64,000 nt of DNA from Streptomyces sp. CBMA291 (GCF_014596525.1 NZ_MSJP01000115.1:62001-126000), one strand, 5' to 3'; shown: positions 24,368 through 32,343, numbered from the stretch's first letter. The notes: generated by a model not told the origin, from the sequence alone. A program made the numbers and translations.

Positions 24368-27130
24368 TCAGCCGGTACGGCGGTGGCGCTTGCCGAGGCC
24401 GATCACGAGCACGCCGACGAGCAACAGCCCACCGCCGATCCCGAGCAGGGTGAACGTCTCGGTCCCCGTGGAGGCCAGCGGTCCGGAGGCCCCGGAGTCC
24501 GTCGAGCCCGCCCCGGAGCCGGGGTCCTGGGGGTCACCGGGGTTGCCGGGGTTGCCGGGGTTGCCGGGGTTGCCGGGTCCACCAGACCCACTGGCTCCAC
24601 CCGCCCCCTCGGATCCACCGGACCCACCCGTGTCACCAGGCCCACCCGGGGCGACGGATCCACTAGGGGAGGCCGACCCACTAGGGGTGACCGTTCCCGT
24701 AGGGGTCACCGGACCCGTAGGGGTGGCCGACCCACTAGGGGTCACCGAACCCGTAGGGGTAGCCGACCCACTAGGGGTCACCGGCTCCGTAGGGGTGGCC
24801 GTCCCCGTGGGCGTCACCGGCCCCGTAGGGGTGGCCGAAGCCGTGGGAGTGGCCTCCTCCGGCTCGACCTCCACCGTGACGCCGGCCTCGGGGGAGGCGA
24901 CCTCCTGGTCACCGGACTTCCCGGAGGCGGTCGCCGTGTTGACGACCTGTCCGTTCGTCACGTCCTCGGCGGTGATGGTGTGCGACGGGGCGGTGCAGTC
25001 CATCGACGCCCCCGGCGCGAGGCTCGTCGCCGGGCAGGTCACCTCGCCCGCGGTGGGGTCGGAGACCTGGATGTCGGTGACGGTGCGGGTGCCCGTGTTG
25101 GACACCTTCAGGGTCCACTCGACGCGGTCGCCGAGACCGGTCTCGCCGTTCTCGTCGACGTCGACCGGCTCGGCGGTCTTGACCAGGTCGAGCCGTCCCT
25201 CGCCGGTGGCCGGGACCGTAGCCTCGGACGGAGGCGACACCAGCGGCCCGGTCCCGCCGGGCGGCGTGCCCGTGGCCGTGGCCGAGTTCCTGACGGACCC
25301 GGCGTCCACATCGGCCTGGGTCACCTCGTACGACGCCTCGCACGTCACGCTCGCACCGGGTGCGAGGGAGACGGCCCCGGCAGGACAGACGACGTCCGAC
25401 AGCTCGCCGGACCCGGTGAACTCGCCTTCGTCCACGGCGACATCCGTCAGTGTCACGTTGCCCGTGTTCGTCACCGCGAAGGCGTACTCCACCTTCGTAC
25501 CGGCAAGCAGCTCGCCGGGGGTCTCCGTCGCGGCCGACTTCACCACCTTCAGGGCGGGCTCGGCCGGAGCCGTGACCTTGGCCTCGGAGGGGTCCGACTC
25601 CACGGGCTCGGTCCCGCCCGGCGGAGTGCCGGTGCCGGTGGCCGTGTTCTCCAGGCCGCCCGCGTCGACGTCCGCCTGCGTGACCGTGTACGTGGCGGTG
25701 CAGGTCAGGCTCGCGCCGGGGGCCAGCGGGCCTTCCGGGCACTCGGGTACGGGCGCGGTGCCGGTTCCGGTGAACGAGGTCTCCTGGACGGCCAGGCCTT
25801 CGAGGTCCACGTTCCCGGTGTTGGTCAGCTCGAAGGAGTAGGTGATCTGCTCGCCCGCGGCCTTCACGGTCGCGGGGTCGGCCGTCTTCTTCACCGTGAG
25901 CCCGGGAATCCCCGGGGAGGCCTCGGCCGAGGACACGTCGTTGCCCGGGGTCGGGTCCTCCTCGTTGGCGAGGACCCGGGCGGTGTTGGTGACCGGGTCG
26001 GTGATCGAGGCGGGGCTGTCGGCGATGACGGTGATCACGTTCGTCGCCCCGGCGAGGGTGCGTCCGCCGACGCAGGTGACGGTGTTGCCGGCCACCGTGC
26101 AGCCGGGCGTCGTGGTCCTGACGTTGGTCAGCGGCGCCGGAACCGTGTCGCTGACGGTGTACCCGCTGGAGTTGCCGGGGCCGTTGTTCTTCACGGTCAG
26201 GGTGTAGGTGAGGGTGGCGCCGGGGGTGAAGGACCCGGGGCCGCTCTTCGCGACCGCGAGGTCGGTGGGCAGACCGGGGGAGGCCGCGCCGTCGTTGTTG
26301 CCGCTGGAGGGGCCGGGCGAGGAGGAGACGAGGGTGAACGTCGGGTTCGCCGAGGCGGGGCCGGTGACCTTGTACTGGAAGACGGTGCCGGCGCCGTTGT
26401 TGGAGAAGCCCAGGTTGCCGTTGCCGAACGTCCAGGCCGCGCCGAATCCGTCGCCGATCGCCAGGACCGGCACGTCGAAGGCGGTGACGGTCTTGCCCGC
26501 GCCGAGCAGGTCGACCCGTACGATCTGGCCGGTTCCGACGGCGCCCCAGAAGTAGCCGTCGGCGTACGCGAGGTCGGCGACCGGGACCGGCGAAGACAGC
26601 TCCATCGTGCGGGTGACGGCTCCGGTGACGGGGTCGATCCGGTGGGCCGTGCTCTGCCCGCTCCAGCCGACGTAGAGGGCGCCGTCCGGGCCGAAGGCGC
26701 CCCAGTTCGCGCCGTTCGACACGATGCTGTCGCCCACCCGGGTGAGGATGCCGCCCTGGCCGATCCGGATGACCGAGCCGACGGGCAGGGCGGCCGTCCC
26801 CGCGTTGACCACGCCGTAGAGGTAGTCGTCCGCCGGGTTGTAGCTGATGGCGTTGTAGGTGACTCCGTCGACCGCCGTGCCCTCGGGCTCGAAGGTCACG
26901 CCGCCGGATGCGCCGGTGATCGCCTTGTACAGATGGGTGGGGACCTCCTGCGCGACGAAGACCGTCGGGTCAGCCGCGTCGAAGGGGTCGCCGTCCGCCG
27001 CGTGCGAGGCGGGGGCGGTGAGCAGCGGACTCACCAGCGCGGTCGCCCCCGCCACCAGCGTCACGGCCAGAACCCCCACGAGCGGCCGCCGCCTCCTGTG
27101 CCGCCCCTGCGCTGTCGTCGTACCGGACAT
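24368..27130 (-). CDS. Sortase-anchored DUF11-repeat surface protein (LASTG)
   Basis: A 920-residue exported protein. A signal peptide (about 1-44, ending SHA) precedes a beta-propeller-like N-terminal domain (about 50-275, with repeated GAFGPDGALYVGW-type strands). Four DUF11-type Ig-like repeats follow, with the markers NTGNV, LAPGASLTC and TQADVDAG. Then come a (A)TPTG/PSG linker and GNP collagen-like triplets. The C-terminus is LASTG, a hydrophobic helix and KRHRR. LAxTG is the preferred motif of Streptomyces class E sortases, so it is probably peptidoglycan-linked and may serve in aerial surface or adhesion functions. The linker DNA uses the CCCGTAGGGGT repeat. Confidence 0.88.
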   Translation of the reverse strand: MSGTTTAQGRHRRRRPLVGVLAVTLVAGATALVSPLLTAPASHAADGDPFDAADPTVFVAQEVPTHLYKAITGASGGVTFEPEGTAVDGVTYNAISYNPADDYLYGVVNAGTAALPVGSVIRIGQGGILTRVGDSIVSNGANWGAFGPDGALYVGWSGQSTAHRIDPVTGAVTRTMELSSPVPVADLAYADGYFWGAVGTGQIVRVDLLGAGKTVTAFDVPVLAIGDGFGAAWTFGNGNLGFSNNGAGTVFQYKVTGPASANPTFTLVSSSPGPSSGNNDGAASPGLPTDLAVAKSGPGSFTPGATLTYTLTVKNNGPGNSSGYTVSDTVPAPLTNVRTTTPGCTVAGNTVTCVGGRTLAGATNVITVIADSPASITDPVTNTARVLANEEDPTPGNDVSSAEASPGIPGLTVKKTADPATVKAAGEQITYSFELTNTGNVDLEGLAVQETSFTGTGTAPVPECPEGPLAPGASLTCTATYTVTQADVDAGGLENTATGTGTPPGGTEPVESDPSEAKVTAPAEPALKVVKSAATETPGELLAGTKVEYAFAVTNTGNVTLTDVAVDEGEFTGSGELSDVVCPAGAVSLAPGASVTCEASYEVTQADVDAGSVRNSATATGTPPGGTGPLVSPPSEATVPATGEGRLDLVKTAEPVDVDENGETGLGDRVEWTLKVSNTGTRTVTDIQVSDPTAGEVTCPATSLAPGASMDCTAPSHTITAEDVTNGQVVNTATASGKSGDQEVASPEAGVTVEVEPEEATPTASATPTGPVTPTGTATPTEPVTPSGSATPTGSVTPSGSATPTGPVTPTGTVTPSGSASPSGSVAPGGPGDTGGSGGSEGAGGASGSGGPGNPGNPGNPGNPGDPQDPGSGAGSTDSGASGPLASTGTETFTLLGIGGGLLLVGVLVIGLGKRHRRTG

Positions 27131-27460
27131 CAGAACCCACCCGGCTTCCGTCTGGCACGCCCCCGACGCCCCGGAGCCGTGCGCGCAGCCGTACGACCCC
27201 GCTCACTCCCCCACACCCCGAGCCCACTCCCCGCGACACACGGCCGCCTCACTCCGTCCATCCCTGACTACCCCTCACGGATCGGACACACCACCACATA
27301 TGCCTCCGGATGCCGAAGGAAGCGACATAGGTGAGGATGTGATCATCAAACTTAATGATGGAGTAAAGCACCCAAACGGCGATTTGGCACTAGTTGTCAC
27401 TTTTAGGTGATGTGTGGCCTTGCTTCTCGGCGCAGGGGACGCGGCGGGCACCCCAGAGCA
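27131..27460. other. AT-rich spacer at the edge of a disturbed region
   Basis: Between the wall-protein start and a GntR relic the DNA drops in GC, most strongly about 27,325-27,410, which is far below the surrounding composition. It contains the promoter region of the wall-protein gene and one tiny open frame annotated separately. No other feature is supportable. Confidence 0.5.
27300..27410 (+). CDS. Possible 36-residue peptide in AT-rich DNA
   Basis: An ATG-to-TGA frame encodes MPPDAEGSDIGEDV followed by IIKLNDGVKHPNGDLALVVTFR. The low-GC codons are unlike those of neighbouring genes. It has no ribosome site and no recognised family. The coherent hydrophobic-polar pattern at the end could be a gene fragment left by an integration event. 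Treat it as a weak call. Confidence 0.2.
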   Translation: MPPDAEGSDIGEDVIIKLNDGVKHPNGDLALVVTFR

Positions 27461-27469
27461 GGGTCCGGG

Positions 27470-27595
27470 GGCGGTGATCAGTTCCGTGGTTTCTCACCGT
27501 CACGTCATCACGACCGCCGGCTCGAAACCGACGGTCGGCTGCCCTCCGAGCGCGATTGGCCGCCGGCTACGAGGCGAGCACGCCGACCGGACGCC
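27470..27595 (+). pseudogene. GntR-regulator 5' fragment, frameshifted and deleted
   Basis: GGCGGTGATCAGTTCCGTGG and the following 20 bases match the start of the AICE GntR gene at 31,253 almost exactly. After an internal deletion of roughly 30 bp, GACTGCCCTCCGA...GAGCACGCCGA-type text resumes. The reading frame is broken, and the HTH and UTRA domains are gone. It is a relic of a related GntR gene, implying an earlier AICE-like insertion or recombination here, 1.6 kb outside the present element. Confidence 0.75.
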
Positions 27596-27710
27596 TCGCC
27601 CTTCGCCCACGTCCGCGACCTGGCTGCGGCTGCGGCTGCGGGGCAGGCACCTCAGGTACATAAGTCGTCAAGCCACGCCGGTCGTTGTTCGAACGGAAGT
27701 CGTTAGCATC

Positions 27711-28175
27711 ATGCACATGCCTGATGTGTGGATCGGCTTCAACTCCGTTGACCGCCGGAAGCTCTGGTGGCGAAACGTCCTTGGGACGCTGGCGCTTGCC
27801 GTTGCGATGGCGGCCCTGGGCCTGACCACGCATGAGCCGAACAAGTGGTGGTTCGCGGGTGGCCTCGGAGTCCTTGCTGTGGTCGCTTTCGTCGCAACGG
27901 TCAACCTGATCTACGGCCAGACTCTCCTGACCACGAAGGGGCTGGAGTTCCGCACCTTTGTCAGCAGGCGAGTCATCCCCTGGAACGAAGTCGCCGGCGT
28001 CGAATCACGGCAGCGGGTGATCCAGGGCAGAGCTTTCCGTGATCTGCGGGTCGTCAGGGTTCGCGGGCGATCGCTCACGATTCCGGGAACGGCCACCAAC
28101 CGGGTGGTGGACGCCGAGCTCAAGCGGAAGCAGGCGGCCGTCCAGGAGCACTGGTCCCGCGCGGTCGGCGGCTGA
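27711..28175 (+). CDS. PH-domain membrane protein
   Basis: A 154-residue protein with two adjacent membrane helices (about 22-40 and 48-70) and a C-terminal bacterial PH-like domain. The domain has LTTKGLEFRTFVSRRVIPWNEVAGVE, an intact bPH_6-type core with the W-x-E-V signature. Such proteins are common in actinobacteria and of unknown function. The ATG at 27711 has a GGAAG site; another ATG two codons later is possible. Open frame upstream belongs to the GntR relic. It is followed at once by the truncated SDR. Confidence 0.75.
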   Translation: MHMPDVWIGFNSVDRRKLWWRNVLGTLALAVAMAALGLTTHEPNKWWFAGGLGVLAVVAFVATVNLIYGQTLLTTKGLEFRTFVSRRVIPWNEVAGVESRQRVIQGRAFRDLRVVRVRGRSLTIPGTATNRVVDAELKRKQAAVQEHWSRAVGG

Positions 28176-28194
28176 CGAAGCCCTTGCCGCGAGG

Positions 28195-28494
28195 GCCTCG
28201 GCTGCCGCAGAGAAGACGACCGCTGCGTCGATGACCCGCTCCCTCGCCCGCGAGCTGGGCCCGTACGGGATCTGCGTCGACACGGTCGTGCCCGGCGCCT
28301 TCCAGGTCGAGGCCGAGAACGTCCTCCCCGCCCGGCACCGCGCGCGGCCGGAGGACCAGATCAAGCGCCAGTGCGTCCCGCGCCGGGGCCGGCCCGAGGA
28401 CGTCGCAGCCCTGGTGGCGTTCCTCGCGGCCCCCTCCGCCTCGTTCATCACGGGGCAGTCCGTCCACGTCGATGGCGGATGGCTGCTGCACTGA
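28195..28494 (+). pseudogene. Short-chain dehydrogenase/reductase, C-terminal fragment
   Basis: In frame it encodes MTRSLARELGPYGICVDTVVPGAF and, near the end, RPEDVAALVAFLAAPSASFITGQSVHVDGGW, the last third of a classical SDR. The Rossmann GxxxGxG motif, the catalytic Ser and the YxxxK are absent, because the upstream sequence is the unrelated PH-domain gene. It is a 5'-truncated remnant that cannot be an active enzyme. Confidence 0.85.
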
Positions 28495-28524
28495 GACCGT
28501 CGACAAGCAAGGGGACGAACCGAA

Positions 28525-28962
28525 ATGATCGAACGAGTCCGCGCCATCCTCGTCACCCCCGACGACACGATGCTGGTCATCCGCCGCACCCGTCCCGGCA
28601 TCCCCGAGTACTGGGTCCTGCCCGGCGGAGGCGTCGAACCCAGCGACGCGTCCCGGGAGGCCGCCCTCCACCGGGAGATCCACGAGGAAATCGCGGGGAA
28701 GGCCGACATCGTCCGCCTCCTCCACACCATGGAGTCCGACGACGAGCGCCAGCTCTTCTACCTCGCCCGCATCACGACCTGGTCCTTCGAGGACCGCACC
28801 GGCCCCGAGTTCAGCGCCGAAGGCCGCGGCGCGTACGCACTGGAGGAGATCCCACTGACCGTGGAAGGACTCGACGGCATCGACCTCAAGCCCGAGGAGA
28901 TCGCCCACGTCCTGCGGGGAGCCGTCAGCGCCGGAACTCTCGGAGTCGAGGCATCACTCTGA
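28525..28962 (+). CDS. Nudix hydrolase
   Basis: A 145-residue Nudix-fold protein. The Nudix box region is GGGVEPSDASREAALHREIHEEI. The REIHEE metal-binding core is intact, while the first Glu of the box (Gx5E) appears as Asp. It probably hydrolyses a nucleotide-linked pyrophosphate, but the substrate is unknown. The ATG has a GGGGA site. It is followed by a hairpin terminator and appears intact although it sits among damaged genes. Confidence 0.87.
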   Translation: MIERVRAILVTPDDTMLVIRRTRPGIPEYWVLPGGGVEPSDASREAALHREIHEEIAGKADIVRLLHTMESDDERQLFYLARITTWSFEDRTGPEFSAEGRGAYALEEIPLTVEGLDGIDLKPEEIAHVLRGAVSAGTLGVEASL

Positions 28963-28988
28963 ACTCTGAGCTTTCGAGTGCGTCAGCG

Positions 28989-29030
28989 CGCCATCAGGGC
29001 CGACTCGGAGAGGGGCCGACCCTGATGGCG
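28989..29030 (+). terminator. Hairpin after the Nudix gene
   Basis: CGCCATCAGGG pairs perfectly with CCCTGATGGCG around a 20-base loop that itself contains GGCC pairs, 27 bp after the stop codon. Confidence 0.75.
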
Positions 29031-29135
29031 TCGCTACGTGTTACCGGCTTGGCGCCCAAGCTCTTGGGCAGTGCCGATCGGCCGGGCGACGAGACGGGTT
29101 CTGCCACCCCGTCCGCTCACGCAGCGCGCACGCAA

Positions 29136-29162
29136 ACGGCCCCGGACGAGACGTCCGAGGCC
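29136..29162 (-). terminator. Probable ancestral tRNA-Thr terminator, now left of attL
   Basis: Read on the minus strand, CGGCCTCGGACG pairs with CGTCCGGGGCCG and is followed by TTTG. It lies 50 bp past the truncated tRNA 3' half at attL. Before the element inserted, this would have been directly downstream of the tRNA-Thr gene. Confidence 0.6.
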
Positions 29163-29210
29163 GAATAGGTCCCCTCCTGGCGAGAAACCCCAGGTCGGAG
29201 CGGAAAAACA

Positions 29211-29259
29211 GAGCCCCCTGTCGGGTTCGAACCGACGACCCCCGCTTTACAAGAGCGGT
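29211..29259. repeat. attL, 49-bp copy of the tRNA-Thr 3' part
   Basis: Identical over 49 bp to 42,735-42,783 and covering the tRNA from the anticodon loop to the 3' end plus one base. Sequence diverges on both sides (AACA versus CTCT on the left; A versus G on the right), which sets the limits of the core. Confidence 0.95.
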
Positions 29260-29435
29260 AGGCCCACAGTGGCGCTGAGCTGCGCACCAGCCTGCGGCCC
29301 TGCACCTGGGCAGGAACCCTGCCCACACCCCTGGTTCCCCGCGAATCCCCACCCGATCTGGCACGGATGTGGCACGGCTCCGGCACGCATCCACCGCACG
29401 GTGGGCATCGTCGACGCACGCCGGAACAGCGCCCG

Positions 29436-30191
29436 CTACCGACTCACCGGAACCTCGTAGACGATCTCGCAGAGCGCTGCGGGCACGACGATGTCCGCCG
29501 TCTCCACGGGCCGTCCCTCGTCGCTGTAGTAGGTCCGGCGAATGTGCGTGACCAGCGCACCCTTCTGGACGCCGAGGAGCGATGCTTCCTCGGCGGTCGC
29601 CTGCCTCGGCTCCGGCTGCTCGACCGCGTGGCTGATCGTGATCCCGATCTCGGCCATCCGGTTCACCACGCCTACCCCGGCGTGGGGGCCGCCCTCCGGG
29701 AGCACGATGAGGGTGCCGGCGGTGAGGTCGTACGGCTCCCAGCTCGTCGACAGCTGCACGGGGCGGCCGTCGGCAAGGAACTCGTACGCGGTGCGGACGC
29801 ACAGATCGCCCTCGCCGATCCCGAGCCGCTGGGCGATCTCCGCCGGCGCGGGCACCTTCGCATCGGTCCGGCTCTCCCAGCCGCCCCGCTTGCCCAGCGC
29901 CCTTATGTCCGCTCGGAACGGCGAACCATCGGACTGCTCGCGCGCCGCGGAACGAACCATCCGCAGTCGCTGCCGGGGCTCGGCCACGTACGTCCCCGAG
30001 CCCGCGCGGCCCTCCAGCACGCCCTGCGAGATCAGGAGCTCTTGCGCGCGGCGGACGACGTTCTCGCCCACCCCGCACTCCTGGGCGATCTGAGCCCGGG
30101 AGGGGAGCCGTTCTCCGGGCGTCCACTCGTGCTCCGCGATCCGCCGCCGGAGCTCGTCGGCGATGCGCAGGTAAGGCGGCTGCTCAGGCAT
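29436..30191 (-). CDS. GntR-family (HutC/UTRA) regulator near attL
   Basis: A 251-residue repressor. The winged helix-turn-helix (1-75) reads YLRIADELRRRIAEHEWTPGERLPSRAQIA...VGENVVRRAQELL, and a UTRA ligand domain covers about 85-250. The only neighbour it could autoregulate with is the divergent small-gene cluster starting at 30,270. The ATG follows a compact operator-like region with CTAGT motifs. It is the leftmost gene in the element, facing attL. UTRA proteins sense small molecules, but the ligand here is unknown. Confidence 0.88.
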   Translation of the reverse strand: MPEQPPYLRIADELRRRIAEHEWTPGERLPSRAQIAQECGVGENVVRRAQELLISQGVLEGRAGSGTYVAEPRQRLRMVRSAAREQSDGSPFRADIRALGKRGGWESRTDAKVPAPAEIAQRLGIGEGDLCVRTAYEFLADGRPVQLSTSWEPYDLTAGTLIVLPEGGPHAGVGVVNRMAEIGITISHAVEQPEPRQATAEEASLLGVQKGALVTHIRRTYYSDEGRPVETADIVVPAALCEIVYEVPVSR

Positions 30192-30198
30192 ATGGAAA

Positions 30199-30245
30199 AT
30201 CTAGTCCACTAGCCTTAATCTAGTTAACCAGCTTCACTTAAAGTG
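30199..30245. promoter_or_regulatory. Operator/promoter cluster between the GntR gene and the small-gene run
   Basis: The 80-bp divergent spacer is unusually AT-rich. It contains ATCTAGTCCACTAG, TTAATCTAGTTAA and the palindrome CACTTAAAGTG (30,235-30,245). These inverted elements are the likely binding sites of the adjacent GntR protein and would control both directions. TCTAGTCCACT partly resembles half of a dre site. Confidence 0.5.
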
Positions 30246-30269
30246 ATCGCCGGTGACGGAGGCTGCCCT

Positions 30270-30548
30270 GTGCCTGCTCCAGAAGTACGCGCGGAGGCCA
30301 TCGCCGCCGGGCTGTCCGCTGTCGGGCTCACCACGCGCGTGGAGGAACACACCCGACACACGTCGATCGAAGCGGAGGTTCCGGAAACCCTCTCTGCCGA
30401 GTCATGGCAGGAGGCCTTGGAAGTGGTGGCGCGGGCAGACCGGTTCGGTCTCCTCGCCACCGGCCTTGGCGACCGAACCTTGTGGGCCGTCGTACGCAAA
30501 GTGGTCCCCGCGACGGGCGATGTCCGGGGACCTGGCCATCAGCGATAG
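30270..30548 (+). CDS. Small AICE protein (92 aa)
   Basis: A small soluble protein, first of a run of five short genes and a GntR gene on the plus strand. The GTG at 30270 has a GGAGG ribosome site seven bases upstream, which decides the start over an earlier in-frame GTG. Features are a helical first half (APEVRAEAIAAGLSAVGL) and VVARADRFGLLATGLGDRTLWAVVRK. No family recognised. Proteins of this kind recur in Streptomyces AICEs. Confidence 0.7.
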   Translation: MPAPEVRAEAIAAGLSAVGLTTRVEEHTRHTSIEAEVPETLSAESWQEALEVVARADRFGLLATGLGDRTLWAVVRKVVPATGDVRGPGHQR

Positions 30549-30560
30549 GAGCTGACCAGC

Positions 30561-30824
30561 GTGCTCAACCGTATCCGCCGTGCCATCGCGCGCACTAGAT
30601 CTCGGCGCGCCCCGAACAGGGCGTCTTGCCTCCCCGTGACCCCCGCTCGCCCGATGCCCGCCGCCACCGAGCGCAGCGTCCGTGTGGACACCCTTGCCGG
30701 CGAGGACACCGTTCTCGTCCGTCCATATGTGCTGGCCGCCGAGGAGCGTGCGTTGCGGCGCTCGGCCGTCTCCCCTCAGTTCGCCGATGCGCCCGCCTGG
30801 TTCATGGCTCCGGAGGCGGTCTGA
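30561..30824 (+). CDS. Small AICE protein (87 aa), basic N-terminus
   Basis: GTG start with an AGGAG site, 12 bp after the previous gene. The N-terminal third is strongly basic (LNRIRRAIARTRSRRAPNR) and the C-terminal half is LVRPYVLAAEERALRRSA. The stop overlaps the next ATG (TGATG), so it is translationally coupled. No known domain; it may bind nucleic acid, by charge only. Confidence 0.68.
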   Translation: MLNRIRRAIARTRSRRAPNRASCLPVTPARPMPAATERSVRVDTLAGEDTVLVRPYVLAAEERALRRSAVSPQFADAPAWFMAPEAV

Positions 30825-31027
30825 TGCCTCTTTGGAAGCAGACACGTATGGCGCAGGCGAACCTCGCTTCGTATCAATCAAGTTCGTGCCGGATCGGCAC
30901 CCACCTCAAGTGCGAGCACGGCTCCCCCGTGCCGGTGGAACTCGGTCTGCCCATCGTCTACGAGGTGTGCGCCTTCCCCTGTCATGCATCGAATGGCCAG
31001 GACAGGCCGAGGGAGGCGACCCGATGA
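30824..31027 (+). CDS. Small Cys-containing AICE protein (67 aa)
   Basis: ATG overlaps the preceding stop; CGGAGG lies ten bases upstream. It has cysteines and a histidine in CRIGTHLKCEH and VCAFPCH, which could bind a metal, though the spacing fits no standard zinc finger. Its TGA overlaps the next ATG (ATGA). Function unknown. Confidence 0.65.
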   Translation: MPLWKQTRMAQANLASYQSSSCRIGTHLKCEHGSPVPVELGLPIVYEVCAFPCHASNGQDRPREATR

Positions 31028-31296
31028 GGAACACGGCATCCGGACTCGCGGTGGCTTCCCACATCGAGATCACGTCGAGCACCGTTCGGCGCGGTGACGT
31101 CATCCAGATCGGCGGCCGACTGTGCCGCGTGGTCAATCTCGTTCAGCTGCCCGGCGGAGCGAAGCAACTCCTCTTCGAATCGGGCGAACTGCTGACCATG
31201 CACTCCCGATCCAGGTTCACCGCGCTTCGGATGCGTCTGATGCAGAGGGGCGGTGATCAGTTCCGTGGCCTCTCGTCGTCACGTCATCGCCGATGA
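31024..31296 (+). CDS. Small AICE protein (90 aa)
   Basis: The ATG overlaps the previous stop by four bases. A beta-rich core VRRGDVIQIGGRLCRVVNLVQLPGGAKQLLFESGE suggests a small barrel fold of the kind seen in translation-factor KOW-like or phage proteins. The 3' end overlaps the following GntR gene by 44 bp, an unusually long overlap that implies tight coupling. Function unknown. Confidence 0.65.
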   Translation: MRNTASGLAVASHIEITSSTVRRGDVIQIGGRLCRVVNLVQLPGGAKQLLFESGELLTMHSRSRFTALRMRLMQRGGDQFRGLSSSRHRR

Positions 31297-31981
31297 CCTC
31301 CGGAACCTCATCTCGACCGGCCGGCTCAAGGCCAGAGAGCGACTGCCCTCCGAAGCGGAGTTGGCCGTTCGTTACCAGGTGAGCACGCCGACACTGCGCA
31401 ACGCCCTTGCCCTACTCCAGGCCGAAGGGCTCATCGAGAAGATCCACGGCAAGGGGAACTTCGTCCGCCGCCCACTCCCCAGGGTCACGTACGTCGGCGG
31501 CGGCCTTGTACCGGCCCAACCCGTTCTGCCTGTGAGCGTCCACGTCAAGAAGCTCCGGGCTCGGGGAGACGTGGCAGCTCTCCTGCGCGTGGCCGCGGGC
31601 AGTCCCGTCACTGAGCTCCGCTTCCTGAGCCACGACGGGCAAACGCCGCACAGCCTGGCCCACGTCTACGTCCCCCGGGACCTGGCACCGACTGACGTAC
31701 CGGCAGACCCACACTGGCCCCAGGAAGTCGCGAGCCTGCTGTCCGGGTCGCTCCCGCTGCTGACCGAGGTCCAGGAGAAGGTTCTCGTTCGGCTCCCCAC
31801 CCCTCCAGAAGCCGCAGCCCTCCGCATCAGCTCGACCCTCGCCATCCTCGCCGTCACACGCGTGGCAACCGACACCACGGGACGAGTCATCGAAGTGGCG
31901 CTCCTGGTCCTCCCCGGCGACCGCACCGACGCCGTCTTCACCACCCGCCACACCACTGGAGAGAGGAGCGCAGAAGGATGA
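31253..31981 (+). CDS. GntR-family regulator (UTRA) in the small-gene operon
   Basis: A 242-residue regulator with a winged HTH (about 5-70: RHVIADDLRNLISTGRLKARERLPSEAELA...STPTLRNALALLQAEGL) and a UTRA-like domain. The GTG start has an AGAGGGG site and lies inside the end of the previous gene. A broken copy of its 5' end occurs outside the element at 27,470-27,595. It overlaps the next gene by four bases. Target and ligand are unknown; it may control the small-gene operon in which it lies. Confidence 0.87.
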   Translation: MISSVASRRHVIADDLRNLISTGRLKARERLPSEAELAVRYQVSTPTLRNALALLQAEGLIEKIHGKGNFVRRPLPRVTYVGGGLVPAQPVLPVSVHVKKLRARGDVAALLRVAAGSPVTELRFLSHDGQTPHSLAHVYVPRDLAPTDVPADPHWPQEVASLLSGSLPLLTEVQEKVLVRLPTPPEAAALRISSTLAILAVTRVATDTTGRVIEVALLVLPGDRTDAVFTTRHTTGERSAEG

Positions 31982-32322
31982 CCCACCACGATGAACTCCG
32001 ACTCCTCCCCTGGACGACCCTCGACGGCAAGCCCTGCTTCCTGAGCACCGACGAGACCGGCGGCCCACTGTCCCGCCTGGCGGACCGAACGGAATCCGCC
32101 CAACTCGAAGCTGGGACTGTCCTCCTGGACCACGCCATGGAGGTGATCGCCGACGCGGAGACAGAGCCTGAGGAACTTCTCCTCCTGGCAACGGCCCTCA
32201 CGCACAACTTGAGGGACACACTCCGCATCGCCGTAAGCCGCGGCCACCGGCTGTCGACACCGAGCACCAACCTCGGCGGGGACGCCGAAGGGCCACGGCT
32301 GCCGGCGGCGGCCTTCGGCTAG
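31978..32322 (+). CDS. Small AICE protein (114 aa)
   Basis: ATG overlaps the GntR stop (ATGA), making this the last gene of the run. It is a mostly helical acidic protein (LLDHAMEVIADAETEPEELLLLATALTHNLRDTLRIAV) with no membrane segment and no recognised family. A bidirectional hairpin follows. Confidence 0.68.
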   Translation: MTHHDELRLLPWTTLDGKPCFLSTDETGGPLSRLADRTESAQLEAGTVLLDHAMEVIADAETEPEELLLLATALTHNLRDTLRIAVSRGHRLSTPSTNLGGDAEGPRLPAAAFG

Positions 32323-32343
32323 CGACACCATCCCGCACGAAAA

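Larger units (their letters stand above)
28963..29435. other. Spacer holding two hairpins and attL
   Basis: Apart from the terminators and the 49-bp attL repeat, which are annotated separately, the 473 bp contain no supportable gene. The part right of 29,260 is the left end of the AICE. Confidence 0.6.

Noticed and set aside
28195..28494. Functional short-chain dehydrogenase
   Set aside because: Cofactor motif and catalytic Tyr-Lys are absent because the 5' two thirds are missing, so it is listed as a pseudogene.
29211..29259. tRNA-Thr gene at the left end of the AICE
   Set aside because: Only the part from the anticodon loop to the 3' end is present; acceptor 5' strand and D arm are missing. 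It is the attL copy, not a gene.
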